From: Adenanthera pavonina
Taxonomy: Eukaryota > Streptophyta > Magnoliopsida > Fabales > Fabaceae
Length of the DNA: 64,000 nt
Direction: 5' to 3'
Assembly (NCBI GenBank): GCA_026686845.1
Contig: JAIVEN010000006.1
Coordinates: 32,906,501-32,970,500 of the forward strand
The position numbers and the translations under genes are program-made. The notes under the pieces were generated by a model. It did no database searches and was not told the origin of the DNA. It saw only the letters and a program-made list of their open reading frames with translations. Shown here one piece after another: positions 1-11,960 of this stretch (its first letter is position 1; the number at the start of each line of letters is the position of its first letter).

Positions 1-1118
1 AAGCAAAAATTTTGAACATCTCCAAATTAAAATCAATTAGTGTTGTTTAAATATTTCAAGAGGGGTTATTAATAAAGATTGATCCAATTGATAAGAAGTT
101 GGTTTTTATTTCACTAGAACATGGGTCTAAAAGGCTAAAGTAATGATGGAAATTCAAATCCTAAATACTAATTTTGATTCCATACAAATTGGATTTAATT
201 AATATAATTAATTAAATCAATCACATGCTTCTGTACTGTATATGTGGATGGTGTTAATCAGCCGCTAATATGACCTGCCACCTAAAGAATGGTAGCTTAG
301 GTTATTGTCTTGTGTGAAGGAAAGAAAAGACAAAAAGTAATCAAGTTGAGAGGGAAAGAATCACTTTAATTGTGCGCCACTAAGTATGAGATTAGAGAAA
401 TTACCGAAGACTTTGATTGTCATTTTTTTGGCCACTTGGATTTGATTGTCTTTAACACAATATTATTGAGAATAATTAACAGCCTACCATCCTTTATGCA
501 GAAATTATTTAATTAAAGATTAAATGGTCTGAGGCTCATGAAGCCCATTGGTTAAAAAAACATTAATGATGATAAGTTAGACTCACCAATCACATCATTG
601 GATTATGACACTTCAATTATACTCTATGGGGCCAACAAGTCCCATGATAACCAAGGCCCATCAGATTCTCTTGGTATAAAATCGGAGTCTTTTTTAACAG
701 AAAAATGGATTCCATCAATATATTAATAAAAAATATTAAATTTATAATAAACCATTCTATTTAGTATATTTCAACAGTATGTAACAAAAAAGTACATAAT
801 ATAATCTGTATTGTCAAAATAAATTTAGATTCGTAAATCAACCTACCTATTCATCTATTCATTTAAAAAAAAACTCACCTTGTTCAATATATATAATGAA
901 AAAAGTAAAAAAAATGAAAAAAAAAATCATCACAGTATTTTTATTTTAAAAAATGATTAAATGATTAAATAATAATAATGACAAGTTAATAAACACCTTA
1001 AAATTCATTACATCTTTCACTTTTTTTTTCTTATATGAAATAGAGCATGAATGTATGAGGAGTGAAAAAGTAATAGAGAGATGGAAAATTAAAAATTAAA
1101 ATCCACCATGGTCTAAAT
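1..1118. other. AT-rich intergenic stretch, no gene seen
   Basis: Very AT-rich with many A and T runs and no open frame that looks like protein. It lies downstream of the HIPP gene, which reads away from it. I see no recognisable repeat here. Confidence 0.5.
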
Positions 1119-1497
1119 TAAGGGCCTGTAAAATTAAGTTAAGATAAATAAAGTTTGTAAAAATAAAGTTTAGATAAAGTAAGTTTGTTGCAAGTTGTTA
1201 TGTTTGAATATTCTTTTTGTAAAAGTAAGTTTGACAAAAAATTTATTTGGATAATAAGGGTTAAAAATATTTTTAGATGTATAATATAAAGTAAATTTAC
1301 TTCTCCTTTTTCAAAACCCATGTTTTATTAAAGAAAAAGTAATTATTCCCCTCCTTTTCTAAAACCACAATTTAACCCACTTTGTATTTTTCAAAAAGAT
1401 AATTTATATTTGGCCAAATACATCTTCTTAGAAAATCATGGTTAAAAACTATAGTTTCTTTTTTTAAAAAAGATGAACCCAACAAGCACTAAATCTT
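1119..1497. mobile_element. possible decayed MITE of the GTGCCYGTTTGGTT family
   Basis: The left edge reads AAGGGCCTGTAAAATTAAG. The reverse complement of the right edge reads TTAGTGCTTGTTGGGTTCATC. Between them are AAAGTTT and TTTGTAAAAGTAAGTTTG motifs shared with the better preserved copies at 50652-50826 and 56169-56328. The ends are too decayed to fix the borders or a target duplication. Confidence 0.3.
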
Positions 1498-2176
1498 TTT
1501 TCTGATAAAAAGACTATGGTTTGAACTATTGTAGGACCAATATAATGCAGTGTATTTAATATATCAATCTAATTAATATATATACATTATTTTTATATAC
1601 TTAATCCACTCAAAATTTTCTATGCATAGAAAGACACAAATCTGTTCAAAGGAAAATTACAATGTGAACCGCCCTGCAAACTCAACCCCTTAGGTCCTCA
1701 CTTGTTTGGGTCTGCATGTCCCACAAGATCAGAGACACGACCAAACCACCCATAATAAAAAAGTCAGTTTCCTTTACTATCAGCAGTGGAGAATGTGCTG
1801 AGATTGGGACTTCCTCTTATTTGACTATAATAACAAAAGCATATGCTTAGCATTCTCTGCTCTTTCCAGCATTTCTCAAGCATCCACAAACAAAATTAAC
1901 AGATGATTTCGGTAGGCAATGATACGATCTAGTAACTATTACAGGGAATGAGTATGGAACTATAGATTACATTTGTGTGTCCCAAATAAGTCCCCCTAAA
2001 TTTTATTCCTTTTTCTCTACACATGACTAAAGTCTCAAACTCAACAAGGGCTCACCATATTATATACAAGAGCTCCTATTGCCCCGGTTGTAGCCTATTA
2101 TAGGCCTCAAAGACTTGGATCCACCATCAAATTAAGAAAGTTGAAGTCTTTCACTCACCTCTGGACAGCTTGCTGA
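1498..2176. other. HIPP 3' flank and intergenic DNA
   Basis: No open frame. The part next to 2176 is less AT-rich and lies downstream of the minus-strand HIPP stop codon, so it probably holds that gene's 3' untranslated region. No poly(A) signal could be assigned with confidence. Confidence 0.4.
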
Positions 2177-4149
2177 TCAACAAATGACACAAGCATTAGG
2201 ATTCTCTTCCATGCTTTGAACATAGTAGTAGCTGGTCATGGGATAATATGTCCTTGCCCTGACCATCTCTAAAACAGGATCTGGGATTGGGATTGGGGCT
2301 GGCTCTTTCTTTTTCTCCTCTTCTTTCTTCTCCTCCTTCTTTTCTTCCTTCTTCTCCTCTTCTTTCTTTGGTTCTTCTTTCTTCTCTTCTTTCTTCGATT
2401 CTTCCTTCTTTTCCTCTTCTTTCTTCCCTTCCTCCTTCTTTGGCTCTTCTTTCTTATCCCCCTCCTTCTTAGGTTCTTCTTTCTTGGGCTCCTCTTTCTT
2501 CTCCTCCTTAGCTGGCCCTACCAAGATGAGATCAGCTGGCCAGTATTTGCGAAGTTTGCTCACCACAGATACCGGATCCACCGTTCCAATCACTGTTAAT
2601 TTCTTCTGCTTCATGTCCATAGAGATGGAATCTATCCCTACAATATAGCAGAAGTTGATTGCTTTCGCTTAAAAAATTGGAACAAAAAATAACTTGAGAA
2701 ATCCCAGAAAAAAGGGGCAAAAGATCAACTACATCTGCAACTATGGAGGGGGCTCAATTCAATCACAAGAAACAAAATAAACAAAAGTTTTTCAGTCCAA
2801 TAATTTATTTTCAGAGAGTTCATTCCATGTGAGTGAGATTGAGGGTAATCATGTGGTATGAGTTTTGTTACTGAAGTGAAAGCCAGTCGTATAAATATTT
2901 CACCCCTGTAATAGCATAGTACCATAAAACTTTCCTAACATTTGATATAAGATTATTCATATCTGCTATCTTATATTCTACTTAATTTAATACTTAATCT
3001 GTAAGGTCCACTTTTGGCGATTTATATACCCAAGAGTCTTAACTACGCATTACGTGAGCCAACTGCAACTCTAAAGAAAGATACATGATCCTTACTCATG
3101 TTATCCATAACTATATATAGATATAAGAAAGATGCATTCCCTTTCCCCTTCTCTTTCCTAAATTCCCTTCACAAACAAGAAACCCCGTTTTGACGTTTTT
3201 TTTAACATAGCCCATTGACAATTTGTTGATAAGCTAACGGCCAATTAATAACTTAATGACCTCTAGTGAAATGAGGATTTTGTATCGTCCAGAAAAATAG
3301 AAATGAGGATTTAGTATTTTTAGCCAAAAGAAAAAAAAAATTGAAGATTTAATAGATCTCTTTCACCTACCACAGCCCAGAAATTAAACAATAATATTTA
3401 TAATAGAAAAATATTAAAAGAGTGTATGACGATATAAAAATAACTAAAACACACATATAACACTTAAGAATTTAGAGATCTAAACTACTTTGGTCATTTT
3501 CTGACATTCCAAACATGAACATCCAAAAATTTAGAGCCTCTCAATCCTTAAATATGATGGATATGAAGTTCACCCTGGCCGGGCATACAAACGCACCCAC
3601 AAAGATCTGTGAATATCCTATATTGGTCTAAATTGTTTTTGCAAGATAGACAGAAGGATAAATTAAAGAACTAAACAAGGCAAAATACTCTTACAATCAA
3701 ACAACGTTTCTGTACCTAAAAGTGTTGAGACCGTTTTCAGGGCCTTCTGCTTCGCCTTGTCATCTTCCAAATCTAACTTGAGCACAAACTTCTGTAAGCA
3801 TAAATCAGAAAGTAGTTCAGCTTAGATTCAAATGATCCTTAAGTAAATACACAACCGAACAACATACGAAATATTAATTAATGCTTGAAACCAAAGATTT
3901 TTCTTCCAACCAGAAGCTCTAACACTTCACATAATAAAGACATTTAATCCTGATTTGGGAATAGCAAGATTCCGATTCAGATATACACCTCAGATCTTAT
4001 ATAAGAGAGATGAAGAGAAAAGAGTAAAGCTGGAGGGGAATCAGAACTGAATAAATAATTTGTTGAGAAGCGATTCATCGGTTTTACGAGGAAAAAGGAG
4101 AAACCAAAAGAATCAAAAACAGGGAGTGGGAATCGTATCGTACCTTCAT
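2177..4149 (-). CDS. heavy-metal-associated isoprenylated plant protein (HIPP), three exons
   Basis: Spliced model on the minus strand: exon 1 4149-4144 (ATG AAG), exon 2 3791-3716, exon 3 2637-2177. All introns are GT-AG and phases match, giving 180 residues. Residues 1 to about 62 form an HMA-like fold (KKFVLKLDL, then LTVIGTVDPVSVVSKLRKYW). The loop that normally carries CxxC reads DLEDDKAK and has no cysteine, so metal binding by that site is unlikely. Residues about 71-140 are almost entirely Lys, Glu and Pro. The tail ends CVIC, a CaaX box that in this family is farnesylated and directs the protein to membranes. HIPPs are known in metal handling and stress or pathogen responses; the role of this cysteine-less member is inference. 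The two-codon first exon is set by the in-frame join and the donor GTACGA. Confidence 0.85.
2300..2515 (-). repeat. low-complexity Lys/Glu-coding purine tract in HIPP exon 3
   Basis: On the coding strand this is an imperfect run of GAAGA/GAGGA units coding for repeats of KKEEPKKEE type. It is entirely purine-rich on one strand, so replication slippage and length variation between alleles are likely. Open frames on the opposite strand here are shadows. Confidence 0.85.
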
Positions 4150-4560
4150 TTTTTTTATGAGCAGGAATCCGCAGATCAAGGGCAGAGAGATGAGAAGAGC
4201 TTTTCGAGAACGAGGAAATGGGGTTTGCTCGAGAGAGAGAGAGAACAATAATATTAATCAAATCTAGCTTTTATCGAAAGAACATTGAAAAAGAGAAGTT
4301 GGATCCACTTGGTGTTGGCAGCAGAAATCCGAATCGAAACTCGAAACAATGTATCTTAGGAGAGAGAAAGGGAAGTTAGAGAGAGAGTGAGAGAGTAAGA
4401 GTGTGTGTGAATCGTACGCAAATATACTGAAGTTTTGTTATGAGATGAAGAAGAAACGACGATCAGTAGCGATGAAGTGCGTGACCCTCCAACCACAGAC
4501 AAGGCCACGCGAAGTAGAGAGCGCGTGACCTTCGTTTAAGGCCTTTTCTTTTTATGGCAC
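4150..4560 (-). promoter_or_regulatory. HIPP 5' untranslated region and core promoter
   Basis: Upstream of the HIPP ATG the coding strand is rich in CT/TC runs (GA runs near 4234-4246 and 4378-4396 on the plus strand), typical of plant 5' leaders. A TATATT element lies near 4423-4428 on the minus strand. Further upstream a less AT-rich stretch with CGCG-containing words extends to about 4560. The TSS is inferred, not shown. Confidence 0.5.
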
Positions 4561-4790
4561 CGGACTCTGTGGGAGCGCCGGTAAGAAAAAAAAAAAAAAA
4601 GAACGCTGGTAGATGAGGGTTATAATTAAAATTCAAAATTAAAAAATATAAAAAAAACCATAAAAATTCAAGTAAAATTTATTCGCAAAATATAAACCTG
4701 AATATATTTTTATAAATAGAACCTCTCATAGTTTTAGAACGGATTTAATTAATTAATTAATTATACATATAATATTTTCAATAATATTAA

Positions 4791-5688
4791 GGCCTCGTGT
4801 GGTACATAGAATATTTTTTTATGGAATGGGAATATGAAAGGAAATAACATTAAATGTATATTTGGTATGTGAAGTAAATATGATGAAAATATAAAAAAAA
4901 TAGAGAGACAAAACAATATAAAATGACTCAAATGCCTCTACATTGAAAAAAAACAACTCCCCTCCTCCTTTCTTCTTCTTCGCTGACACAGACAAACCAA
5001 TCCTGGAAAAAAAATAATATCATTAGACAAATAAAGCTCGCAGATCTGGGTGATGAACGACTTGCGACGACAAAATAGATCTAGGTGACTAAAATGGCTC
5101 ACTATACCAATGATGATGGCGAGGAGAGAGAGAGAGAGATTGAAACAGGAGGAGACAGAGGTGATGCTAAGGTTAGATGAAGACTAAAAATGGAGGAGGG
5201 AGGTGATGGTGAGGAGAAAGGGAGACTGAAATGAGAGGAAAGAGAGGTGGAGTTGGGGTCAACGGTAGAGGGATGATGGCAAAGGGACAGCAGCGATTTT
5301 GATAATGACAACAACAAAGGGATGGCAGTGACTTTCACAGGGATGATGGCAGAGGGATGGCAACAACTTTGATAGGGATGATGGCAGCGGGATGGTGGCG
5401 ACTTTGATAGGGATGATAGCAAAGGGACGACAACAATTTGTTGGATGGTGGTAGAGGAATGGTGACCATAGTAGAGGTCTAGATTGAGGGGGTAAAAATG
5501 TCATAATATTGGGTAAGCCAATGGGAATGATACATTCCCAAGGGGGGGCATGGGTTTGGCCATTCCCATGTTTAATGGATTGGAGCATTCCCAACAATCA
5601 CATCTCCTTCATACCAAACGCAGGTATTGAAACAATCCATTACCTATTCTCATTCCCTCAGTCATATTACCGCGTACCAAATGTAGCC
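4791..5688. mobile_element. non-autonomous DNA transposon with GGAATGGGAAT-type ends
   Basis: The left end starts GGCCTCGTGTGGTACATAGA. The reverse complement of the right end starts GGCTACATTTGGTACGCGGT. Both run into GGAATGGGAAT/GGGAATGAGAAT words, giving imperfect terminal inverted repeats. The flanks AATATTAA and AATAGTTT match at only 5 of 8 bases, so a hAT-like duplication is possible but not proven. No transposase is present. The GC-richer inside holds a 35-bp minisatellite. Confidence 0.45.
5268..5445. repeat. 35-bp minisatellite, about five units
   Basis: Units start with GGGATGATGGCA at about 5270, 5340, 5375 and 5410, spaced by 35 bp or a multiple of it, with a diverged unit between the first two. 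Each contains GGGATGGCAACAACTTTGAT or a variant. Long frames on the minus strand here come from repeat periodicity and lack of stops, not from a gene. Confidence 0.75.
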
Positions 5689-5726
5689 AATAGTTTTTCT
5701 TAGTAAAAACATGGTTGAAGTACATG

Positions 5727-6032
5727 CTTCCTCCTATCCCAAATATCAAATACAAATAATTGATTTGCATAGATCAAAGAAAATAGTTAAAAGTAGTTGG
5801 AATTATTAAATTTATTAGAAATTCAAAATAGTTTAAAAAAAATCCACATTTAATGTTTAAAATAAACTTGTATGATGCAATTAATAAGAATTACTAATTG
5901 TATTCACTTATTTAATAAATGACAAAATTGAAAAAATAAACTAATATATTAGAAAACTCTGATTTATATCTTATATTTTGGTCAAAAAAAACCTTGAATG
6001 TTTCTTATATTAAAAACCACAACCGGAAGAAG
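5727..6032. mobile_element. Stowaway-like MITE
   Basis: The left end CTTCCTCCTATCCCAAATAT matches the reverse complement of the right end, CTTCTTCCGGTTGTGG followed by TTTTTAATATAAG. The right flank is TA and the left flank TG, a decayed TA duplication. It belongs to a family with CTCCCTCC-type ends seen several times in the window. Confidence 0.55.
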
Positions 6033-7100
6033 TAATATTATGTAAGTCAAGTAATGAACTTCAATAGTTTATCTCATAATTATTATTTTTATCTTCCTAC
6101 AAAGTTCAAGTTATGAAGAAATTGATTTTTTATTACTTGATGTAAGTGTTTTAACTATTTACAATTTAATTTTAATTTAATAAGTATAACTAGGGGTTTT
6201 AGAATTATTCATAGAGAAGATTTTAGTCCACAAGTCTAAAGATAACATAGACAGTATAACCGTTGATTTAAAAAAAAAAAAGATGACCACAAAGTCTAAA
6301 GATGACATGAAGAATGAATCGTTTGTAACTTTTAAATATTATAATAAATTGCAAATTTTATATTTTTTATTGATATTAATAGTAATACTGATGATGAAAT
6401 TATTGACATTTGACATTTTCTGATTTACATTATACTTTTTTTTTTTGCCAATCTAATTTACATTATATTAGAACAATTCAAGCCTAATCAAATTGAATAG
6501 AGTATGTTAGATGGATAACACGATATTAATATGCTCTATCAAAAATTTTTATTATTGCAATATATTTATCAATTTTAATGTTAAAAAAATATTTTATATT
6601 ATTAATATAAAATAACAAAAAACAAAGCCACAATATTATTGCGTGTTATCTGATGTTTTTATTATCTTCTAAAAATTTTATCTACATTTTAATTAGAAAT
6701 TAACTTTTAAAATGTTTATTTTAACTTATGCATAAGTTTTTATAATTTATGATAATATGAAAGATGGGGTATTTTATATCAAAATTTATATATAATAATG
6801 ATTTATAATATTATATTTACTTTTTATCTAAAATCCAAAAATATAAAACTGTATTCTGAAAGAAATTGTAATTGTAATTTGTAGAGTGTACTTTAGCTCA
6901 TCACCAAACTGACAGTCACGTTGGAATGTTAGGCTAGGTGGGCCCTGTTTTGGGCCCTTTTTTGGCGGTGCCATATTGGCTGACAATACTACCAATCAAT
7001 CATATTCTATAATATCTAAAGTCATATTATTATTTGCACCGTCTTTAAAATAAAGCATTTATGGGCAACTAGATATGGAGTTAATTCCAACACCTTTTCC
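6033..7100. other. AT-rich intergenic DNA
   Basis: No gene, tRNA or clear repeat seen. It contains long A/T tracts and, near 6900-7000, a short GC-richer patch (GGGCCCTGTTTTGGGCCC) that resembles the edge of an unidentified repeat. Confidence 0.4.
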
Positions 7101-7111
7101 AGCAAAATATT

Positions 7112-7400
7112 TTGCATAACATTGAAACAATCAAGATCAACCCCAATTGCGATTATAACCCTACTTGCTTTTGGACTCACTCCTCTTCTGGAGAATTTAC
7201 TGTCTCTTCTGCATATTCGGTTTCTCAAGAAGATACATGGGAAGATGCCAATCCCCAATGGGAAATAGTTTGGAAATGGCCAGGAGCACAAAAAATCTGG
7301 ACCTTCCTTTGGCTTATTGTCAAGTAGGGTCTGCTCACTAATTCTGAAAGTCATCATAAGCATTTGACTCTCGACCATTTATGCAGCATTTGCAAGAAAT
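7112..7400 (+). pseudogene. LINE-type fragment, zf-RVT domain
   Basis: The frame reads FWTHSSSGEFTVSSAYSVSQ, then WEIVWKWPGAQKIWTFLWL, a stop (TAG), then LLTNSESHHKHL and LCSIC. This is the pattern of the zinc-binding zf-RVT region found after the reverse transcriptase in plant non-LTR retrotransposon proteins (SG.F.V.SAY, W..IW, FLWL, LLTN, C..C). There is no start, no reverse transcriptase and one internal stop, so it is a dead fragment. It abuts a copia remnant of opposite orientation. Confidence 0.75.
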
Positions 7401-7425
7401 CACAAAATAAGCATTGGTTTTGCAA

Positions 7426-8705
7426 TTAATTTTAAACATTTGATAAATGATTCTATAAGTCCATTTTGTATATGAATATGTGTTACAGGAAGTTTAACTT
7501 TAATCCCAATGGACATATAATAATCATTGAAAGCTTGAGATGTAAACTCATCAATATTGTTAAGGTGTATTTTCTTAATTGAATAGTTAGAAAAATGTGT
7601 TCTTAGCCAAGTTAATTAAGCAAGTAATGTCACAAACGCTTAATTGTGAATTGACAATAAATAAATATACGACCATTTAGTCGATGTATAAATTAAAATT
7701 GTAAAACATATAAATGGTCTACATTGTGGGTGGATTGACTCACAAATATCGCCTTGTACGTGATCCAAAAAGATGATTTGATTCACTCCCATTTTTTGTT
7801 GGTGGTGGTTGAATATGTGACTATTTAGTCAATACATCGATTAAAATTGTAAAACATTTGAATGGTCTACATAGTGGGTGGATTGACTCACAAATATCAC
7901 CTTGTATATATGATTCAAAAAGATGATTTGATTTACTTCCACTTTTTGTTGGTGGTGGTTGAATAATCAATTTTTTTTAAAATAAGCAGCACATGAAATA
8001 CTATTAGACTGAATAATCTGTTAGCTCTTCAAGTCATGTCCACTTAAATTTTCAATTATTTTTTGCATCATTGATTTGGAATGACCTAACTAGTCATGTC
8101 AAATAAGAAATAGATTATAATTTGTAAACTTCTGATAGGTAATGGCATGTAATTCAATTTTATTAATATACGTGTAATACAAACAAAAGGAAAATGTAAA
8201 TAATCTTTTCAATACATATTTTTTATTTGAGAAAATTCTTATAATATAAAGATACTTAACATTTTCTTCATTTGTTGTTTTGATATGATATCCATATCTA
8301 TGGATATCTCTAAACTTAATAAGTTTCTATGAGACTTATATGAATATAATGCATTGTCAATTTGTAATTTTGTTTCTCTTGGTAACATTATATTAGTTCT
8401 TCCAGAGCTTTCAATTATTTGTGTATTAATAGATATAGCACTAACATAAGCTTGATGCATCACTAAATTTGAAAAATATTCCATATTCTTAAGGATTGTA
8501 TGAATCGTAGCACAACCCGCAAGGCACTTTTCCTCATAATTAATGTTGGTGTCAACTGAAGAAATAGTCATTCTCAAATCTTTAAAAATAATCATGAGAA
8601 AAATATTACTAATATGATTAAGGAAAATACATAAAACATAAATTATAATGAAAAATACATAAAACTTTAATATTCTAAGAAAGAAAGAATATATTCTCAC
8701 TTCCT
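7426..8705 (-). pseudogene. degraded Ty1-copia polyprotein remnant
   Basis: Read on the minus strand the pieces come in copia order. Protease-like region (8700-8240): CLAGCATIHTILKNMEYFS and LPRETKLQIDNALYSYKS, resembling the CLVDSATTHTIL and LPGGTKF.I..AL segments of plant copia proteins. GAG-pre-integrase-like region (about 8110-7985): LGHSKSMMQKIIENLSGHDL. Integrase core pieces (about 7980-7430): a duplicated segment, then EFTSQAFNDYYMSIGIKVKL and HIHIQNGL. Stops and frameshifts are frequent, and no reverse transcriptase or LTR pair is visible. The protease-like piece reads CLAGCAT where an aspartate is expected, so it would be inactive. Confidence 0.75.
7665..7970. repeat. ~150-bp tandem duplication inside the copia remnant
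   Basis: The segment with AAAATTGTAAAACAT, AATGGTCTACAT, GTGGGTGGATTGACTCAC and TTTTTGTTGGTGGTGGTTGA occurs twice, with GTAAAACAT at 7701 and 7849 and GGTGGTGGTTGAATA at 7801 and 7951. The offset is 148-150 bp. The copies differ by a few substitutions. Confidence 0.85.
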
Positions 8706-10382
8706 TTTAATCATATATTACCAGTTTTGACTCATAATGCAAGATACACACACCTACTCGCCATGATTGTCACAAAATTCATCAATAATACAGTGGCATG
8801 TAAAGCCCAATTAGCAACAGATAGCTAAGTCAAGATTATAAAACATATTTATATATTTCTAACATTTCAAAATCACATAACAAACCCATAATAAATATAT
8901 ATGCAGAAACCTGATTCATATAAATAGTTTATCAAAGCAATAATAATTAACAATTAATCTAAACATTTAAGATTTCCTTTTCAAAATGCACCAATACTCC
9001 CATAGTTGGGAAAGGTCAAACCAAAGGCTAAAAAATAATTGCAATTTCAAAATATGCTCATAGCCATCAATCAGCAAAACCTAAGCTGTACAACGCTATG
9101 CTGTTTTATTAAGCAACTGGCTTGAGCTTCCACTTCAATTGTTAGGCCTTTAAGAGGTTGAGATATTTGGTGAGACAATAGGAGTTTTAAGTCTATATAA
9201 GACTCCAACAAAAAATAACTCCTTAATATTAAAAAATTACTAAAATTTAATATTAAATTATAGACCCAAAGAATTCACAAGATATTCTATTAAGGCCATC
9301 AAACAAGACTAAAAAACAAAGGCACATACCTTTAACAAGATTTTTAATAACTGCAAATCATAATTTATCTAAAAATTATCAAGATTTTAGGAACTAAAAT
9401 TAAATTGAGTAAAAGATAAGGGCCAAAAATTGTAATTTAACCAAGTAAAACAAAAAGTGTAATTATAAAGATTTTAGCATGTCGGTGAATTTCAATGTAA
9501 AGCTGCTCAAGAATCAAATAATCATTACAAAAATAAACAATAAAAAGCTTCCTCGCACCATGAATATATATGATTCATGAAATAGAAACAAATACTTATT
9601 GCTAATATCAAGCATCAATCTTTAGAAAATTAAAACACTAAATAAGCAAAATTTATATGTAAATCCTCATAGAATCGGTCCAAAAAACTCACTTTGATGC
9701 ATATGGCAAATGGATCTTTGCAAAATAAGGAATACGAAACTAGACAATAAAAAGAACGAACAAAACGCACAAGAACAACAACAGCAAAAGGAAAACAAAA
9801 ATAGAGAAACAAGATAGATATATGTTAGTCTTGAGGAGTAGAACCCAAGAAAACTGATTTCTTGAACCATAGTTTCCGTGATGCCACAAGAAATGACTAA
9901 TTTCTTGATAAGTCAGTTTTTTTTCTAGTACTCAAAGAATACAAGAGGAACTCACAAAAGTCTAAAACTTTATTTATCCAATATTTGTAAAAAAACATAC
10001 ACAATAGAGCCTTAAATAGGTAAGGTAAAATCTAACATAATGAGCCTAGGAAATCTAATTAATTTGGGCTCAAGTAATTTTAATGGTATTATAAAATTTT
10101 GAATTCAAATAACACTTTTAGTGGATTTAGGAAACTAATAAAATAAAATCCCAAAAATAAATAACCAACTAGGTTTATGAACATGCCTATACCCTTATAA
10201 ATATGTCACCACATTAATGAAATCATATGTTTGGTATATGACATGCTTATTTATAAGGTAGTTTACCAAAAAGACTAATAATTAACCATATGGACTTTAT
10301 TAACCAACATAGTTCAACCCATAATTAATAAAAACAGAATTAAAATAAATTAAACTCAATAATACTTAAGTCACATACTATT
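8706..10382. other. intergenic DNA with LTR-like pieces, no gene
   Basis: No convincing coding frame. Near 9105-9215 the sequence (GGCTTGAGCTTCCACTTCAA, TCTATATAAGACTCC) resembles copia LTR sequence. Near 9890-10030 the minus strand reads like an LTR, with TATTTAAGGCTC, then AATAAAGTTTTAG, then GTGAGTTCCTCTTGTATTCT. No second copy or borders were found, so neither is called as an element. Confidence 0.35.
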
Positions 10383-10664
10383 TTAGTGAAACGCATGATC
10401 TTTTAAGGTGGCTCTTCCGATTGGACTCTTCTTGGACATGGAACTGGAACTTGTAACAAGAAGAGCATCTTCACGCCATTTGAGTTCTTTTGGGCTGCAA
10501 ACTTTAGTCAAATATATGGGCTCCAAATCATGTAGCTCTTGGATCACTCTCACTTTAATTATGCCTTGCCATAGATACCTGGTCTTCCAATATTGGTCTC
10601 CATCATCAGCAACCTTTCCAAACTCTTCAAGTTTGTCAAGCTCTCCTTTTGAATCAAGCCTCAA
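10383..10664 (-). CDS. unrecognised 93-residue open frame, doubtful gene
   Basis: An open minus-strand frame starts at the ATG near 10664 and ends at 10383. It encodes a charged, soluble-looking protein (KGELDKLEEFGKVADDGDQY, then KVRVIQELHDLEPIYL, then SSSSMSKKSPIG). Composition is less AT-rich than the flanks and amino acid use looks protein-like. I recognise no family. It lies beside LTR-like sequence (9890-10030) and just outside the CACTA end at 10838, so it may be a piece of a retroelement. No promoter or intron was identified. Confidence 0.3.
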   Translation of the reverse strand: MRLDSKGELDKLEEFGKVADDGDQYWKTRYLWQGIIKVRVIQELHDLEPIYLTKVCSPKELKWREDALLVTSSSSMSKKSPIGRATLKDHAFH

Positions 10665-10837
10665 GCCTCCCCTATAAAAAATTCAAGATATTTAATTTTA
10701 TGAAATATTTTTTCCTTAATCACAATCACATTTTCAAATAATTAATGGATTATAAATCATATAATCATAGGTTCTAGATAAAAAAGCAAAGATAACGAAT
10801 AAAAAGATAAAGAATAATTGTGAATAACTTTAAGATC

Positions 10838-11960
10838 CACTACTACTACTACAAAAAAAATAGATTTTGTAGTGGTTATTACCGCTGTAATAGACAAGGA
10901 CAACAATTATATGAACCGCTATCATGATAGGCCAGTACAAGCAATATAGTGATGGTTAAATGAACCGCTATTAAATTTAGTCAAACCACCTCTATTTTGG
11001 ACGTGGGAAGACCATCCGCTGTTGAGCACTTGCTACAATAAAGGCTATATTGACCACGTGGAAGTTATTCCAGCACCCACTGCTAACATTTGGTAGCTGT
11101 TCAGTTAAAAATAGCAGCGATTAGCAAAACCGCTTCAAAATGTAGAAATGGAATTCAAGTTTCGTTCGGTAACATTTATTGTGTCATTTGTAGTGGTTGT
11201 CTAACCATCATTATGTTGAATTTTCATGCCAAATTTCGTCACAGTTACTGTAGCAGTTGTTAATTGCCACCAAGTTGTCCCAAAAAAAAATCTAATATTT
11301 CTCAGTAGCAATTAGTTTAATATTTTGACAAATTGAATTACACTATTTTTTATTTATTATTCAATAATCAAATACTAGATTACCAATATTTTATCTCCTA
11401 TTCCAAATTGGCAATTAGTTAACTTTAATATTTTATATATAAAATAATAATAATAATAATACAATTTACAATTATTTAAAATTAATTATAAATTGTAAAT
11501 ATTTATTAAAAATATAACTTAACTTAATATAATCTATATAATTAAATTATCAATGAGTACAAATAATGAAATTAAATTACAACAACAATAGATAAAATTC
11601 AATAAGATTTCTTGAAATTTATTTTGTCCTCATTTTTTTAATAACTTTTCAGATATCTTTCCTCATCTTCAAATCTTTCTTCCTGCCATAATTTTATTGA
11701 AGAGATAGACAAACAGAGCAATGGAGAAGAAGGAAGAAGAAGAAGAAGAAGAAAAAGAAAATCGCACAAAGAGAAAATGGTAGGGGAAGGAGAATTTATA
11801 GGGATCGAACATTAATAACTGTTATAATAGAGGTTACAAACTGCTACAAATTACAAATTTTGTGGCGGTTACAACAGCAATTAGTAACTGCTTCTAATTT
11901 TAACTATTGTGTTGGTTATTATTTAACCGTCATTATAACCACTCCTATTTTTTAATATAT
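10838..11960. repeat. left terminal and subterminal repeats of the large CACTA element
   Basis: The CACTAC end is followed by TTTTGTAGTGGTTATTACCG and many variants in both orientations (for example GTGATGGTTAA, GTAGTGGTTGTC, GTGGCGGTTACAAC, AACCGTCATTATAACC). In CACTA elements such short repeats bind the element's own DNA-binding protein. An AAG run lies near 11730-11755. The stretch between 11300 and 11800 is AT-rich with no gene. Confidence 0.7.

Noticed and set aside
2287..2472. Plus-strand frame rich in Ser, Leu and Pro
   Set aside because: It is the opposite strand of the Lys/Glu-coding tract of the HIPP gene; a composition shadow.
5102..5597. Two minus-strand frames with repeated peptides
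   Set aside because: They follow the 35-bp minisatellite in a DNA transposon. Repeat periodicity keeps the frames open; no family features.
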